Shown: positions 44,701 through 56,322 of the stretch, piece after piece
How positions within the stretch are numbered: the first letter of the stretch is position 1
Layout: each line of letters starts with the position of its first letter
NCBI GenBank assembly: GCA_009792885.1
Contig: WMCF01000258.1
Location: 48,492-112,491 of the forward strand
Direction: 5' to 3'
DNA from: Eremophila alpestris peregrina
Lineage: Eukaryota; Chordata; Aves; Passeriformes; Alaudidae
DNA: 64,000 nucleotides
Notes under the pieces: generated by a model
Told to the model about the DNA's origin: nothing
Database searches by the model: none
The model's input: the letters and a program-made list of their open reading frames with translations, nothing else
Program-made: the position numbers and the translations under genes

Positions 44701-45925
44701 TGTATAATATAGATACATTTTTAAATGCCACTCTGATTTGTTGTGGAACACAAGGAAGAGTGAGGCTGTGTATTCTCATGGTTCTTATCTGGCTGTTACT
44801 GTTGTAAGTCACATAATTAAGTTATTCATCTATTTGAGACCACTGTGCACAGTGAAGGGGAGCCCATGTGAGATCCCAAATGACATTTTAGCTGAGGAAA
44901 CTGCCCAAAATGGCAAGGGTGCCACAAGAACACTGTGAGGTAAATCTAATAGATTAGCTAAAATGCAGAGAGTGAGCTATGAAGGTGTTATGTTAAAGTA
45001 TAATAGAGTCAATAGATGATTTCCACTGATTCAGAGGGGTCTGCAGTGGATCACTAGGGAATGGTGTATTTTAGTCTTTTCCTGCCTTTATCTGTATTAA
45101 ATGAAAGCCACATGTGAATTGTGTTATGACATTAATACAGCCATTTTAGGGCTCCCATATTTCAGGCAGGGTTTCATCTTAAAGGATTTCCTGGATGGAA
45201 AGATATGTGCATATGCCATGCAGCAATTGAAATAGTTTCTCATTTCCATGAAAAAAAACCTTGCAGAAATGACTAAAGCCTCCTTTTTCTTCTGAGAGAG
45301 TGACTTGACCATATGTTGGCCATCTGCATATCATCTGAGAAGCTTGCCAAGAAAATCTTTGTACTACCTCAGAAAGTAATCTGCAGGCCCTACAGATTTC
45401 AGAGGGGCACTTGAGAGAGGTGATTGTGCTTCCAGGCAGCCCCACATGTCCCTGGCCTGGTGCAGCTCCTCCAGGCTGAATTCTGTCCCACAGGTCCCAC
45501 CTCACACCTGCCAGCCTGGCACGGGTGCCCCTGGTGTGGTGACACAGCTGGTGGCAGCCAGCAAGGGGCAGGACACCACTAACCTCCTCCACCCCTCCCT
45601 GATGAGACTGGGCAAGAGGCAGGGAACACTTATGTTGATTCTGAAGGACCAGAAAAACCTGAACTAGCCCATCATGCCAGACTGACATTGGAGTGTCTTT
45701 GTCCCCAGATCAGAGGTAATTTACTGGTGGAGGGGAAGAATATCCCACCAAACCCCTTTGTAGCTGTGAAACTCCATTTTACAGGTCTAAGAGCTATTAT
45801 TGTGAGTGGCCACATGCACTGGGCAGCCCAGACCCCCCGTGTGCCAGGCTCTCCCCATGGTGTGGGCAGCAGGGCAGTGAGGAGACCCTGCCTCTCTCCT
45901 GCCCTCTCAGCACACCCAGGGCTGC
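41766..45925. other. Intergenic sequence with a T19 homopolymer
   Basis: A run of 19 T occurs at 41841-41859. The rest has no gene or named repeat that I can support. A 169-codon minus-strand open frame (45179-45688) is the longest and is discussed among the findings. A short (GGA)n tract is near 44572. Confidence 0.4.
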
Positions 45926-45929
45926 CTGC

Positions 45930-46392
45930 AGCTCTGGGGCCACCATGGGAGAAGGACATGGAAATGTTGGAGCTCCAGAGGAGGCCACAGAGGTGAGCTG
46001 GGAGAGCTGGAGATGCTCAGCCTAGAGAAGGGAAGGCTCTGGGGAGACCTAATTGTGGCCTTTTAGTACTTGAAGAGGGCCTGTAGAAAAAATGGGGCCA
46101 GATTTTTTAGCAGGGCCTGTTGTGGCAGGAGAAAGGGTGGTGGTTATAAACTGAAAGAATGTAGATCTAAACTAGATAAAAAGGAGAGTTTTGCTTTTTA
46201 TGTTGAGGGTGCAGAGGCCCTGGCACAGGTTGCCCACAGCAGCTGTGGCTGCCCCTGGATCCCTGGAAGTGTCCAAGGCCAGGCCGGACAGGGCTTGGAG
46301 CAACCTGGGATTATGGAAGGTGTCCCTGCCCATGGCAGGGAGTGGAGACTTTAAGGTCCCTTCCAACCCAAACCATTCTGGGATTCTAAGAG
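45930..46392 (+). mobile_element. CR1-type LINE 3' fragment
   Basis: Landmarks in order: GGAGCTCCAGAGGAGGCCAC, GATGCTCAGCCTAGAGAAG, GGTTGCCCACAGCAGCTGTG, GTGTCCAAGGCCAGGC, GGGATTATGGAAGGTGTCCC, TCCAACCCAAACCATTCTGG. Plus orientation, 5'-truncated. Confidence 0.85.
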
Positions 46393-48640
46393 TGAGGAAA
46401 TGCACTGTGGGACTGGTGTGTGTATTCCTGTTCTTTGTGCCATCCCAGGAGCAGCTGATGACTTTGAAAAATACCTGTGGGAATCTGGACACTGGCAAAA
46501 TGAAAGCTGAAACAGTGGAGGTTGTACAAAGAGAGGAAAGAATTGTTCACGGAGTGCCAAGATTCAGCTCTGCCCGTGTCTGAGCCCACCTGTCATGTCC
46601 TCAGTTGTGTTTTTGTGACTACATTGAGACCTGCCAACTGTTGCCTTTATAAGGCAGGGAACTTCACTCATTGCCTTTGGCCAGAGCTTGCCAAAAGTGA
46701 CTGGTGATTTTCTCATCCCCAAAGTTAGGAAAGCACGTGGTGCTTCAAGTGGTTTGCAGCTGGCCCAGGAAGGAATGATTTCTTTCCAACTATTAAATGT
46801 ACTACAAAAATGTAAGATTATTTTTCTGGGTGGCAATGAATAGCTGCTTGCTGTGGATTCTTGGTTTTGGAAATGAGGTGCCTGTGGCAAATCTGCTACA
46901 GGTATTACAGGGCTAACTGGGATTTTGGAGTGCAATAACCACAGCAGGCCATCTCATGTTTCCTGCTGGGTTCTAGAGATCACTTTGTGGGGAGCATTGT
47001 CCAGAAGAGCAGCGGGTTGGAGCTTAGGAGTAGACAGAAAAAAATTGTTCCTGGGTTTGTTAGGGGAATCCATGGTTAATTATTTTCTTTTTCCTGTCTG
47101 AGTGTGCAACTCAGAGGCATGTCTTGGAGTTAAATAGATCACTGGATGTGGACAAGTGTTGAATTGGTCTGTTTAGCGTGTTTATGGAGTCACTTCTGTC
47201 CATAGAATGCTCTCATTCATCTTAAAATGCTCTGTTGAAACATGTTATGGTTTAGTGGGTTTTTACATTGGCCTTGAGTACCATTTAATGTCTACACCCA
47301 CCCAGGGAGGGAGCTGGAGGCTGCAGTACCTCATGAGGAGCATGTCCCACGATGCTCTGAGAGGCCTCTTTGCTGCAGCACTGGGATGGATGTCATTTGT
47401 GCCCTGTAAAATAGAGCTCCCACAGAGTCACAGCTTGGCACATCACACACAAGTTCTTCCTCAGCTCCTCGGTTTGGTGATACAAATCTCCTGCTGCTGC
47501 TCCAATAATTCTTTTCATCATGGGTTTAACGCTGTCTTCATCTCAAAGGAGCCTCGTTCAGTCTTTTACCACCCTCAGCCAAGCAGCATCATAGATACTG
47601 CTGACTCTTCTAGAGAACTTGGAAAAAGTAATTTTCTCTTCCATCAAATCTCCCCTTCTCTCAGCAATTCCTAAAGGCTTTGGTTGGGTTCCTTTTGGGG
47701 TCTTCCAGAGAATTTGAATGATTAGCTTGGAAAACTACAACTTGTTTAGAGGTAGTTTGGTATAGCCATTAAGGTGTAAATTCTACCACCTGTTTTATCC
47801 ATCAGGATAAACTTGGATTTTATGGGCTTTGGGTGAGACAATAAGCAGTCAAATCAGGAAAATACAATATCTGTTTTAAATTTACACAAGGCAGGCAATA
47901 TGTGGAAAAGCTAACAGTGATTTATTTGTTTCACCCTACTAACCTGTAATTGGAGTAAAATTTCCATTAGTCTCTAGAAGGACAATGACTCTGTCACAGA
48001 GCATTCCTGGGACTGTCTCTGCACTTGAATTCCAGTAAGTTTTCAGTGGAGATATTTTGGTGTGTGACAGGTAAAAAATTACATTCTTCATCTTTGTCAT
48101 GTGCATGTTTTATCATCTGTGTGCTGATGACATTTCAGATGGGACCCTGAGGGGACTCTTGCACTGACAAACATCTCCTCAGTATAAATAACTACTCAAA
48201 TTAAATACATTGAAGCAAATATTTGGTGTACATATTTTGCTGATTTCTGCATCCTGTGTCAATACCTCATGCAATGTGATCTTTACCCAGAAAAGTCAAG
48301 TCACTAAGGCTAATAACAGTTTCAGAGTACTTGATTATATGTATTCTCTGGTGTGATAGATGAACAGCAAAGAAAGCAAAGCCTCTTTCTAATCAATTCC
48401 AGTTACAAAGGTGGCTAATTAATAAATCAAATTTAAAAATACACTACAGATAGATGCTATATTTAAAAAGTATGTCCATATATGTTGAAAAAGAAATCCC
48501 TTTACTGTCATTGACAGCTTTTTTCCTTTTCCTTCATTGTCCACACATGCCATGCTGTCTCATCTGGGTCAGCTGCTGTGTCTGTAGGTCCTTGGGTGGG
48601 TCTTGGCACTTTGATTTCCTTGTCTGAGAGCCCCAGGTTG
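46393..48640. other. Intergenic sequence, no recognisable feature
   Basis: The stretch is AT-rich on average, with only short open frames. The longest is a plus-strand frame at 47207-47674 (155 codons) with no recognisable motif and no supporting splice sites. Confidence 0.4.
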
Positions 48641-48644
48641 TGCT

Positions 48645-49262
48645 ACATCTCCATCAGTGATGTGGATGGTGGGGCAGAGGGAGCCCTCAGAGGTGTCTGG
48701 GCACACAGGCCTGGGAGGAGTGGCTGATGTGCCAGAGGGATGTGCTGCTGTCCAGAGGGACTGAGCCAGGCTGGACAGCTCAACAAGGAGGAGCACAAAG
48801 TCCTGTCCATGGGGAGGAACAAGCCCAGGACACTCTGGAGGATACCCAGCAGGGAGCTAGGAAAGGCCCTGGGGCACCTGGTGAGCACCAAGCTGAACAG
48901 GAGTCACCAGAAGGTGAACTGTGCCCTGGGCTGTGTTGGGGACATTGTCACCAGCAGGTCAAGGAGGGGGATCCCTCCTTGCTCATCCCTGGACTGCTGT
49001 GTCCAGTTTGGGCTCCCCAGTGCCCAGACAGAGACAGGGACATCATGGAGAGAGTCAAACATTAGGAAACATTTCTTTTTCTGGTTTTAATGGTGAGTGA
49101 GGGTGACTGAGCACCAGGAGAGGTCGCCCAGGGAGGTGGTGGAGTTTCCCTCCTTGGAGATGTTCAAAAGCTGCCTGGACATGGTCCTAGGCAAGCAGGT
49201 CCAGATGGATGGATGGCTGCCAGAGGTCCCTACTGACCTCAGCCATTCTGAGGTTTTGCAAA
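48645..49262 (+). mobile_element. CR1-type LINE 3' segment
   Basis: Plus orientation. The reverse-transcriptase end and 3' UTR are recognisable: GTGGATGGTGGGGC, GGCTGGACAGCTCAACAAGG, GGACTGCTGTGTCCAGTTTG, GACAGGGACATCATGGAG, GCCCAGGGAGGTGGTGGAGT, GAGATGTTCAAAAGCTGCC, and an end in CCTCAGCCATTCTG. It lacks the terminal octamer repeats, so the 3' end is also worn. Confidence 0.8.
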
Positions 49263-51311
49263 GTTGGAGTGGGACCTGCAGTCGAGAGCAGCTGTTTGTT
49301 GGATTTCTGGCTCTCCTTCCTTCCCTCCCCTCTGCTCCCACTCCCCTTGACCATGGTAAAATATAATTGTTCTGACCAGCTGGACTTCCCAGTATGAAAA
49401 TGATCTTGTTCCCACATAACAAGTAGTGTGATTATTGGTGTTTAGTATCAATCAACAACAATTTGTTATAGTTATGAGAATTTTGAAACAATTTGATGGA
49501 ACCTAAATATTTACCTAGTAAAAGAAGAAGCCACATTCTGAAATCCATAATAATGTATTGTTCTTCCTTCTCATCTCCTTTTTCATAATAACTGAGTGGC
49601 TTACAGATTCCTGAGCCAAGAAATCTGGCTAAAAGACACACTTACATATATTTACAAGAATTCAAGCTTGTAACACACATGTCAATTGATGTGCCTTATA
49701 AAAGATAAGGAACACAATGTCATTCTGTCATCATAAGGGCTCTTTCTTTGATTAATCTGACAACTATATATATCTAGAATGAACAAAAATTTCTGTCAAT
49801 ATCTGACCTTAGTTTTGAGTTCTGGGCTTTAGACTGATTATTAGAATTAAAAAAACCCAAACAAACAAAAAACCTTTATATGCCTTGAACCCTTTTGAAG
49901 TGTCATCTGTATCATCTTTTCCTGCCTGGAAGATTTTTGTAGCCCTCAGGTGTGTTTAGAAATAAATCAGTAAACAATTGTCTTCTCAATTAGACCTGCG
50001 CAGGGGATTGGAAAATTCCTCATTGGGATTAGAAAGTCATGGCTAGAAAAAGTCTAATTGTGAAAGCTAAAGAGCACTGGGAGGGACCCTGGTGCAGGCA
50101 GGAGGAGAGAACACGGGAGATGTGGGTTAGCCCTGGAGTGCTCCTGTGGTAATGAAGAATAGCAATTGGATAAAGGGAAAATGCTGAAAACAAGGAAGTA
50201 GCACAGAAGAAATGAGAGTGTAAGGGAGCAGGGGAGCGACACTGTAGGTACAGAACAGAGGAGGTAAAAAGCAAGAGCTGGGGTCTGGCAGATAAAAAAG
50301 TCTTCAATGTCAGGGACATTTTCTGGGTCTGCTCCCTCCTTGCTATCCTGGGAGCTTCACCAAGAGGGGTTTTCTTCCTGTGCCATCTTGGGTACCTCAA
50401 GTTTAAGGCAAAGAGCTTCAAGAGCAAGAGAAAGAAATCTTCTGTTGCCTTGAGCTTCAGTCATCTCTTCCTGAGCCTTTAAGTGTTGATACAACATGTG
50501 ATGTATTTTTCCCCTGGTTGCTGCAGCACTTGGACATTCCTGCCTGAATTCACCCTTCAAGATGGTTCTGGGAGTTCCTGCAGCAAGAAAGGGCAAAGAA
50601 AGGGATTGATTGTTTGGAATGGTTTGCTTCAAGATGTACATGTGGGATATACATTCATCTTTTGCTGATCTTTTCTTTCTTCCTCCAAGTCCCAGATATG
50701 TCTTCCTGCTTTTGGGCTCTGTACATGCAGCGTCCTTGGCAGCAGGAGAAGAAGGGCTGACTGAGTTGATTCCTACAGATATGGCTGGGGAAAAAAGAAA
50801 TCTGATTTTTATATTTTTGTTGAATATGTGAAAATGGAGTTAACCCCAAACCTTGCATTTTCAGCTTGATACTTCGGCTGTGCTGAAGGCTGGTGATGCC
50901 CCTGTGGGCAAAGCCAAACTCTAGTCCCTCTCTGGCCTAACCAGTCCTGTTTTAGTGGCCATTTGGGTGCCATGGGGGCAGGTTTTGTGGGGCTGCTTAG
51001 ACAATTCTGCAGACTGGCATTAATATGACCCTTCAAATATTAACCACAGCAATCTAGAATTCATCATAAAACACAGCTCTTATGCTAAAAATGCCTAATC
51101 AATGCCAATCTCCCTGGTTGTCTGCTCCCTGAAATAACATCCAGCTTGTGAAAACATTAACCCCATAATAAAGACTATCCATTAAGTTTTAAGAGGGGCA
51201 AATTCAAGCTTCAGAGCTCTCTATTTTGATTACTATACACATGGGGCGATTTGAAATGTCCACTCGAGAAGCTAATGAAAGACAGAAGGCTTGTTTTGTG
51301 TCTGACTTGGC
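49263..51311. other. Sequence downstream of ASIP; 3' UTR end not found
   Basis: The ASIP 3' UTR must start at 51311 and run leftward. No TTTATT or TTTAAT (minus-strand AATAAA/ATTAAA) is evident in the first 500 bp, so the cleavage site uses a variant hexamer or lies further on. Nothing else is assignable in the stretch. Confidence 0.4.
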
Positions 51312-54300
51312 TTAGCACTTGGGGTTTAACATCAGGCACTGGCAGATCGTCTGGAAAATTCGGCATTTGCACAAAGCACAGTAGTGACAGCAGGAATTCA
51401 AGTGTGGCTTGCAGGTTTTGAAGGTTGGCACACAGTTAGCAGCAGGTGGGGGCCTTGGCTTTGGAGATATCTTGCGTTTAGCATTTTTCTGGAAGACAAA
51501 AACGTGAGAATTCATAGACAGGTGAAATGAGGATGGTGAACAGCAGGAGGGTCTGGGGGAATGAGCAGGTGGCTGTGGCAATGGGAGCTGTGCTAGCTAT
51601 GCAGAGGTATGTGGGGCTGGGAAATGGGAAAGGGTGGCTCAAGGCCAATGTTCTGGGCAAATGACAAACCTCTTTCTGACCATGACTGGATGGAGCTATG
51701 GAAAGGGTCTGTAGGAAAGAGCAGTGAAGAAAGGGGTGCAAAAATCTACTCAGATGGTGAAGGTATCAGTAAAACCAATTAAGGTGCTATGTTTGGATCT
51801 CCCATCTTTTCAGATGAGTGAAAACTCCCTGTCAGTCTCTTGTTTGCTGAGCTGTGACACTGAGAGAGCAGGGGAGTGACTTGGCAATGCTCTGTGTCGT
51901 GGGCCCAGTGATCCTCCATCCCTGGGAATCCTCACCTGCACACACAGCTCAGGGAGTGGAAAAAGACCTCTCATCTCCCCCTGGAGTGCACCTTCTCTGC
52001 TGGTGACTTGGGAAGGTGGAAAATTTTGGGTTGCTCATCATGTGCCTGGGATCTGGGAGGGATCTCTGGAGCCCAGTGGCTGCAGGCACCCTGTGCACTT
52101 CTGAAACTCAGAGTTATGGAATTGTTTGGATGGGAAAGGATTTTAAAGCCCATCTCATCCCACCCCTTGCCATGGACAGGGACACCTTCTGCTATCCCAG
52201 GCTGCTCCAAGCCCTGTCCAACCTGGCCTTGGACACTGCCAGGGATGGGGCAGCCACAGCCTCTAATTTTCTTTCCATTAGTATTTTTTCACATCTATTT
52301 TTACAACATCTAGAGCTTTAAACTGTATGTAAATTATTTAAATCAGGGAATGACTGTAAAAGCCTTGCAAATGAATGCACTGAGGGAAACAGTAGAAGTA
52401 ACAAATTGTTCTTAATCGAACAAAGTTTTCTGAACAACCACCTACCTTGGAAGATTTCTTGTTCTCTGCCTCTTTCCTGCTGACTTTCTGGGATTTTCTA
52501 GTTAAATCTTCAATGAGAATAGCACAGCAAAACGTGGAATCAATTTCACAGAATGTTATTTCAATGAGATAATCCTATTTTTGTGTGAGAGGAGGCAGAT
52601 AACCTGCATTGCCACCTCATTGCTGCAAGTTTTGCAGTGATGTTCATCCCAACTCAGAGTGTCTGATCTCTGTTACTGCTGCTTGTGTGAAGCAGAAGAG
52701 CAACTGATATTTGTATTTTAGAAGGGATTATTTTTACACATTGTTTGGTAGATGCAAACAATGAGTTATTTCAGAGAAATAAAATTAAAAGTCTCTGCGA
52801 AAAAGATTAGGGTGCTCATGCACAGTAGTCACATAAACAAAAATAGGAAAAAATCTTTAGAATTCTCTAATTTCTTCTGTTAAGAGGTGGTGCTACATGC
52901 ATAATTGTGGAAGGAATTAACAAGTGTACACTGCTTTCCACAAGCAAAAACCCTGCTGATTTAGAATAAACTCTGCATCTGTGATGCCACCTTTCATTCT
53001 GCAGTTCTCTCCCCACGACCTCATTTTACATAATGTTACTTGAAAAGGTGTTTCATTCATGTGCTTGTAACTTTGCTCTCTATATATTTGTCACCATATC
53101 TAATTTTAGATATTTATAACTGTGAAAATTGACTGGGGCTTGATTTGGGCTCTAACACAGAAGACTGCTGAAGTGTGAGACAGTTCTCAGCTCACCAAGT
53201 TACTGTGGTATTTTTGATACCTTTATTCTGGGTGTGTGAGTTTTGTAATAAGCACTACCTGTATGTAATGGATGATTGAGATAAAAACCATCCCTGTCTC
53301 CACTGGTGAATGGTAGCTCCTTATTGATTCCAGGATCCTCTATCAATATATTTTTGGATATTTACTAGTTGCTTGGATTTACAGAGTTGCAGAATGAAGA
53401 ATAAATATTTTGAGCTGATTTGGGGGGTTTCATTTATTTATCTTGTATCGTTCTAAGCAGAGTTATGCATCTCTAAGAAGCAGTGGGGAGAAATGTGAAA
53501 CAGCTCAGCTCATCTGCCATGTCTAAAGCATGGGCTGACTTCTGTGAGAAGATGGAGAAATCAGCGGAAAGGATTGTATTTTATATCTCTGATTTTAATT
53601 GGGGTTAAAAAGTTATTAGAATTGTGAGAGTGAAGGCATCAAGGATCACAAGGACCATGAAGCTTGGGAGGCTGCAGAACAGCACAGGCTTTGCTAAACT
53701 CTCAGTTAAACAACACTGAGTTAACTCAGGATTCAGAGGTTCAGATTTCTTTGGAAATGCATTTGTGGGGCAACTGTTTGTCCTTAAAGACATGTTGTCC
53801 TGAGCAAGAGCATGGAGAAAATACAGGAAACAAGGTAAGAACCAGAGTGCTTTAAACTAAAGCCCTAAACACCTGCAGAAAGGAGCTAAACAAGAGAAGC
53901 TTTATTTTTTTTTTTAATTATTAGCATTTTGACACAGTTATGAATGTTCTGTAGCTGATTATCTCCAAACACCCGTGAGTTTCTTGGGAGAGGAAGTTGG
54001 TGTAAATTACATGAAAAGAGTTAATGCAGACATGAGGAAATAATTTTGTGAAGAAGAGTTAAGCATCACCCTAAAGAGGCTCTTCCCAAACAGGACAAGT
54101 GGTCATCTGCCAGTAACTGTAGGGATAGAGCTGATCCTGTCTTAGATAGATAAATAAATGACCCCTGGCTCTCCTTGCAGTGCTCATTTCTTCCCCTCTT
54201 TAAAGGCCAGGTAAACTGAGCTTATATTAATACTTGTTCATGCTGTTGATTTTTCTGCCACAAGAGCAGATCCTTAAAACCCTCACATTATGCTCTTTTT

Positions 54301-54763
54301 TTCTCATATGCACAAGATTTTCAAAGGAAGGTTATTTCCCATATTAGCACAAAACCACTTCTCTTCAATATAAAAAGGTTTATAGTGTGATAGCAACTGA
54401 AGAGAAACCTGTAAAACTAAAATAAATTGTATAATTTTTTTCCCCCTCTAAACTGAGGTTTACCACATTGTCTTTCTTGGGTGCTGCAGCCACCACAGTT
54501 CCCTACCATATGAAGCCAAGCAAAATTATCCAAATAATCCAGAATAATCTACAGCAGTGTTTCCTGCAAAATCTTGTTAATTTGGCACCAAAGGGCAGGT
54601 TTTACTCACCTACTATGGAGATGGGTGGAAGATCTGAGAGGTCCATTTTGCTCCTCCTGGACAGGTTGCATTCTGTCTTCTCCTCAATGACCAAGTGGGA
54701 ATCAGCAGCTCTGAACAGGCTATAGCAGAGCAGGAGGCTGAGGAAGAGATTCTTTCTTGCCAT
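51312..54763 (-). CDS. ASIP: Agouti signalling protein, three coding exons, complete
   Basis: Coding exons: 54763-54610, 52507-52446 and 51488-51312. Introns are GT-AG, phases agree, and the protein is 130 residues plus TAA (human 132). It is a secreted paracrine inverse agonist of melanocortin receptors, chiefly MC1R on melanocytes, shifting pigment toward phaeomelanin. Residues 1-21 are a signal peptide (MARKNLFLSLLLCYSLFRAA). N33 is a glycosylation sequon (NLS). Residues 40-51 hold the conserved DLPPISIV. Residues 53-82 are Lys/Arg-rich (KSSKKNAKRK), and PKPRPPP leads into the cysteine knot (C91-C130) with all ten cysteines. The receptor loop reads RIF at 115-117, not RFF as in mammals. 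C32 is an additional, eleventh mature cysteine. The start is set at 54763 by the signal peptide and good context (ACGATGG); an in-frame ATG at 54784 would add seven residues. Non-coding 5' exons are not identified. The gene is convergent with AHCY. Confidence 0.95.
52112..52262 (-). mobile_element. CR1-type LINE 3' fragment in ASIP intron
   Basis: Reverse complement of the usual tail on the plus strand: GTTATGGAATTGTTTGGATG, CCATGGACAGGGACACCTTC, ATCCCAGGCTGCTCCAAGCC, CCTTGGACACTGCCAGGGAT. It lies in the intron between coding exons 2 and 3, 180 bp from exon 2, in ASIP sense orientation. Confidence 0.8.
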
Positions 54764-54812
54764 CGTGGGGAGGAAAAAATCCATTGTCATAAAAACCAAA
54801 GCTGGTCAAAAC
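54764..54812 (-). other. ASIP: 5' UTR part of ASIP first coding exon
   Basis: A minus-strand acceptor CATTTCTACAG ends at 54813, giving 49 nt of 5' UTR before the chosen ATG. Two in-frame ATGs (54790 and 54784) lie in this UTR, so the N-terminus has alternatives; the frame is open back to the acceptor. Confidence 0.55.
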
Positions 54813-56089
54813 CTGTAGAAATGATTCAGGGATATGAATCTCAGCAATGGTTTTCTGTCATGTTGTGCAGCTTTAGCACAAATCTCTGGCAATTATTTTA
54901 TTGCCAGCATCTTGCCTCTGGTACTGGAATACCTAAGATTATAGTTGTAAGAGTGGAAAAATACTTTCTTAAATACAACTCCCTGAGATGGTCTTTTTTT
55001 CCTGATTCTTTTTTCAAAAGGTTTATTTCCCATAAGACGTGAGTGCCCTCCCAACTTAGCTTTTCAATGGTTATTACATGGCCAAGGGCAGAAACTCAAC
55101 CACATCATGAAATTTTGCCCAGAAAATCATGTCTACAAATTTCTGCTAGAAAACATAGAAAAATAATGACAATTTAACCTCCCCCCACCCCACCCCATGT
55201 GTTTCCCGTAAATTTTCTGGTCTTAAAAATAAATAATCAAGTGATATATTGTTTTCTTACACCTCCAAGTGGCTGCTCTTGTTCTCTGGGTTCTGTGATT
55301 TATACAGGGCTATATCAAGCCCCATATAAATCACAGCCATAACTCATGTGTGTTATAAAAGGCCAGTGTAAGTGTTTATGTGCCTTGGGCTTATGCACTG
55401 AATAACTTCCAAGATGCAGCAAAATCTGGGATTTGGGGATGCTTATGGAGCCACCTGAGCTTGACAGTCCCTGTGGGTACACAGAGTGTGTCACCAGCCT
55501 GGACTCCTTCTCTTGTACTTTCTTGTTTTTCAAAGCTGATTTTTATTTCCATGTGCATCGGTTTTCTGCAGTGTCAGGGTTATGGGAGCCTTGTTCCCCC
55601 AGAGGCACTGCCAGTCTCCAGATTTATAGGTGGCTTTGTGTCAGTGAAAAGCTACTGGATGCAGTAAAAAGAGCGAGTGAAACCAAATGTTTTGGGCCAT
55701 TCATCTGGTTGTAATGACTTCTTTACTGGGGAGTTAAAAGATGAAACGTTTCTGCATTGGGAGGGGCTCAGTCAGGACACTGATGCCACACCAAGTCTGT
55801 TTTACACCTGCTTTTATAGCCCCACTGAGCCACTCTTCCCTGGGAGATGGTCAGTGTCATGCTTCTAATTCCAGCTGCTTGGGATCAGTTCTAGAACGGT
55901 CTGTTCTGCAGGTCATGCTCTTGTGACAAACCAGTGCTGGGGGCATCGAGGCTGCTTCCCCTGGTGGCTGTAGCTGTGCCACCAGGATGCTCACCTCTGC
56001 TCTGGAGCCAGGCTGGGAGCTGCTTCAGCCTGAAGGAGATAAGGGTCCAGGGAGACATCAGAACCCCTGATGAGGGAGAGCAACTTTTT
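54813..56089. other. ASIP upstream or first-intron sequence
   Basis: The stretch is non-coding apart from short frames. Its most notable element is the imperfect inverted repeat at 55293-55336, followed by a plus-strand TATAAAAG at 55354-55361. No 5' non-coding exon could be fixed by eye. Confidence 0.4.
55293..55336. repeat. 44-bp imperfect inverted repeat upstream of ASIP
   Basis: Arms 55293-55311 and 55318-55336 (19 nt each) match at 17 of 19 positions around a 6-nt loop (ATATCA). Each outer arm contains TATAAATCACAG or its complement, so a TATAAA-like hexamer faces outward or inward on each strand. It lies 530 bp 5' of the ASIP ATG. Confidence 0.75.
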
Positions 56090-56322
56090 ATCCAGACAGA
56101 GAGTAATAGGACAAGGCTGAATGGTTTTAAACTAAAAGAGAAAGATTTAGGCACAGGTTGCCCAGAGCAGCTGTGGCTGCCCCATCCCTGGAACTGTCCA
56201 AGGCTGGGCAGGGCTTGGAGCAACCTGGGATAGTGGAAGGTGTCCCTGTCCATGTTGGAACTGGATAGGCTTTAAGGTCTCTCCCAGTCCAAACCATTCT
56301 GACAATCCATAATTCACTCCTG
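56090..56322 (+). mobile_element. CR1-type LINE 3' fragment
   Basis: Plus orientation: GGTTTTAAACTAAAAGAGA, GGTTGCCCAGAGCAGCTGTG, AACCTGGGATAGTGGAAGG, CAGTCCAAACCATTCTGAC. 5'-truncated. Confidence 0.85.

Noticed and set aside
54764..54799. ASIP start at 54799
   Set aside because: The codon at 54799-54797 is TTG. The first real ATG is at 54790, and the start at 54763 best fits the signal peptide and initiation context.
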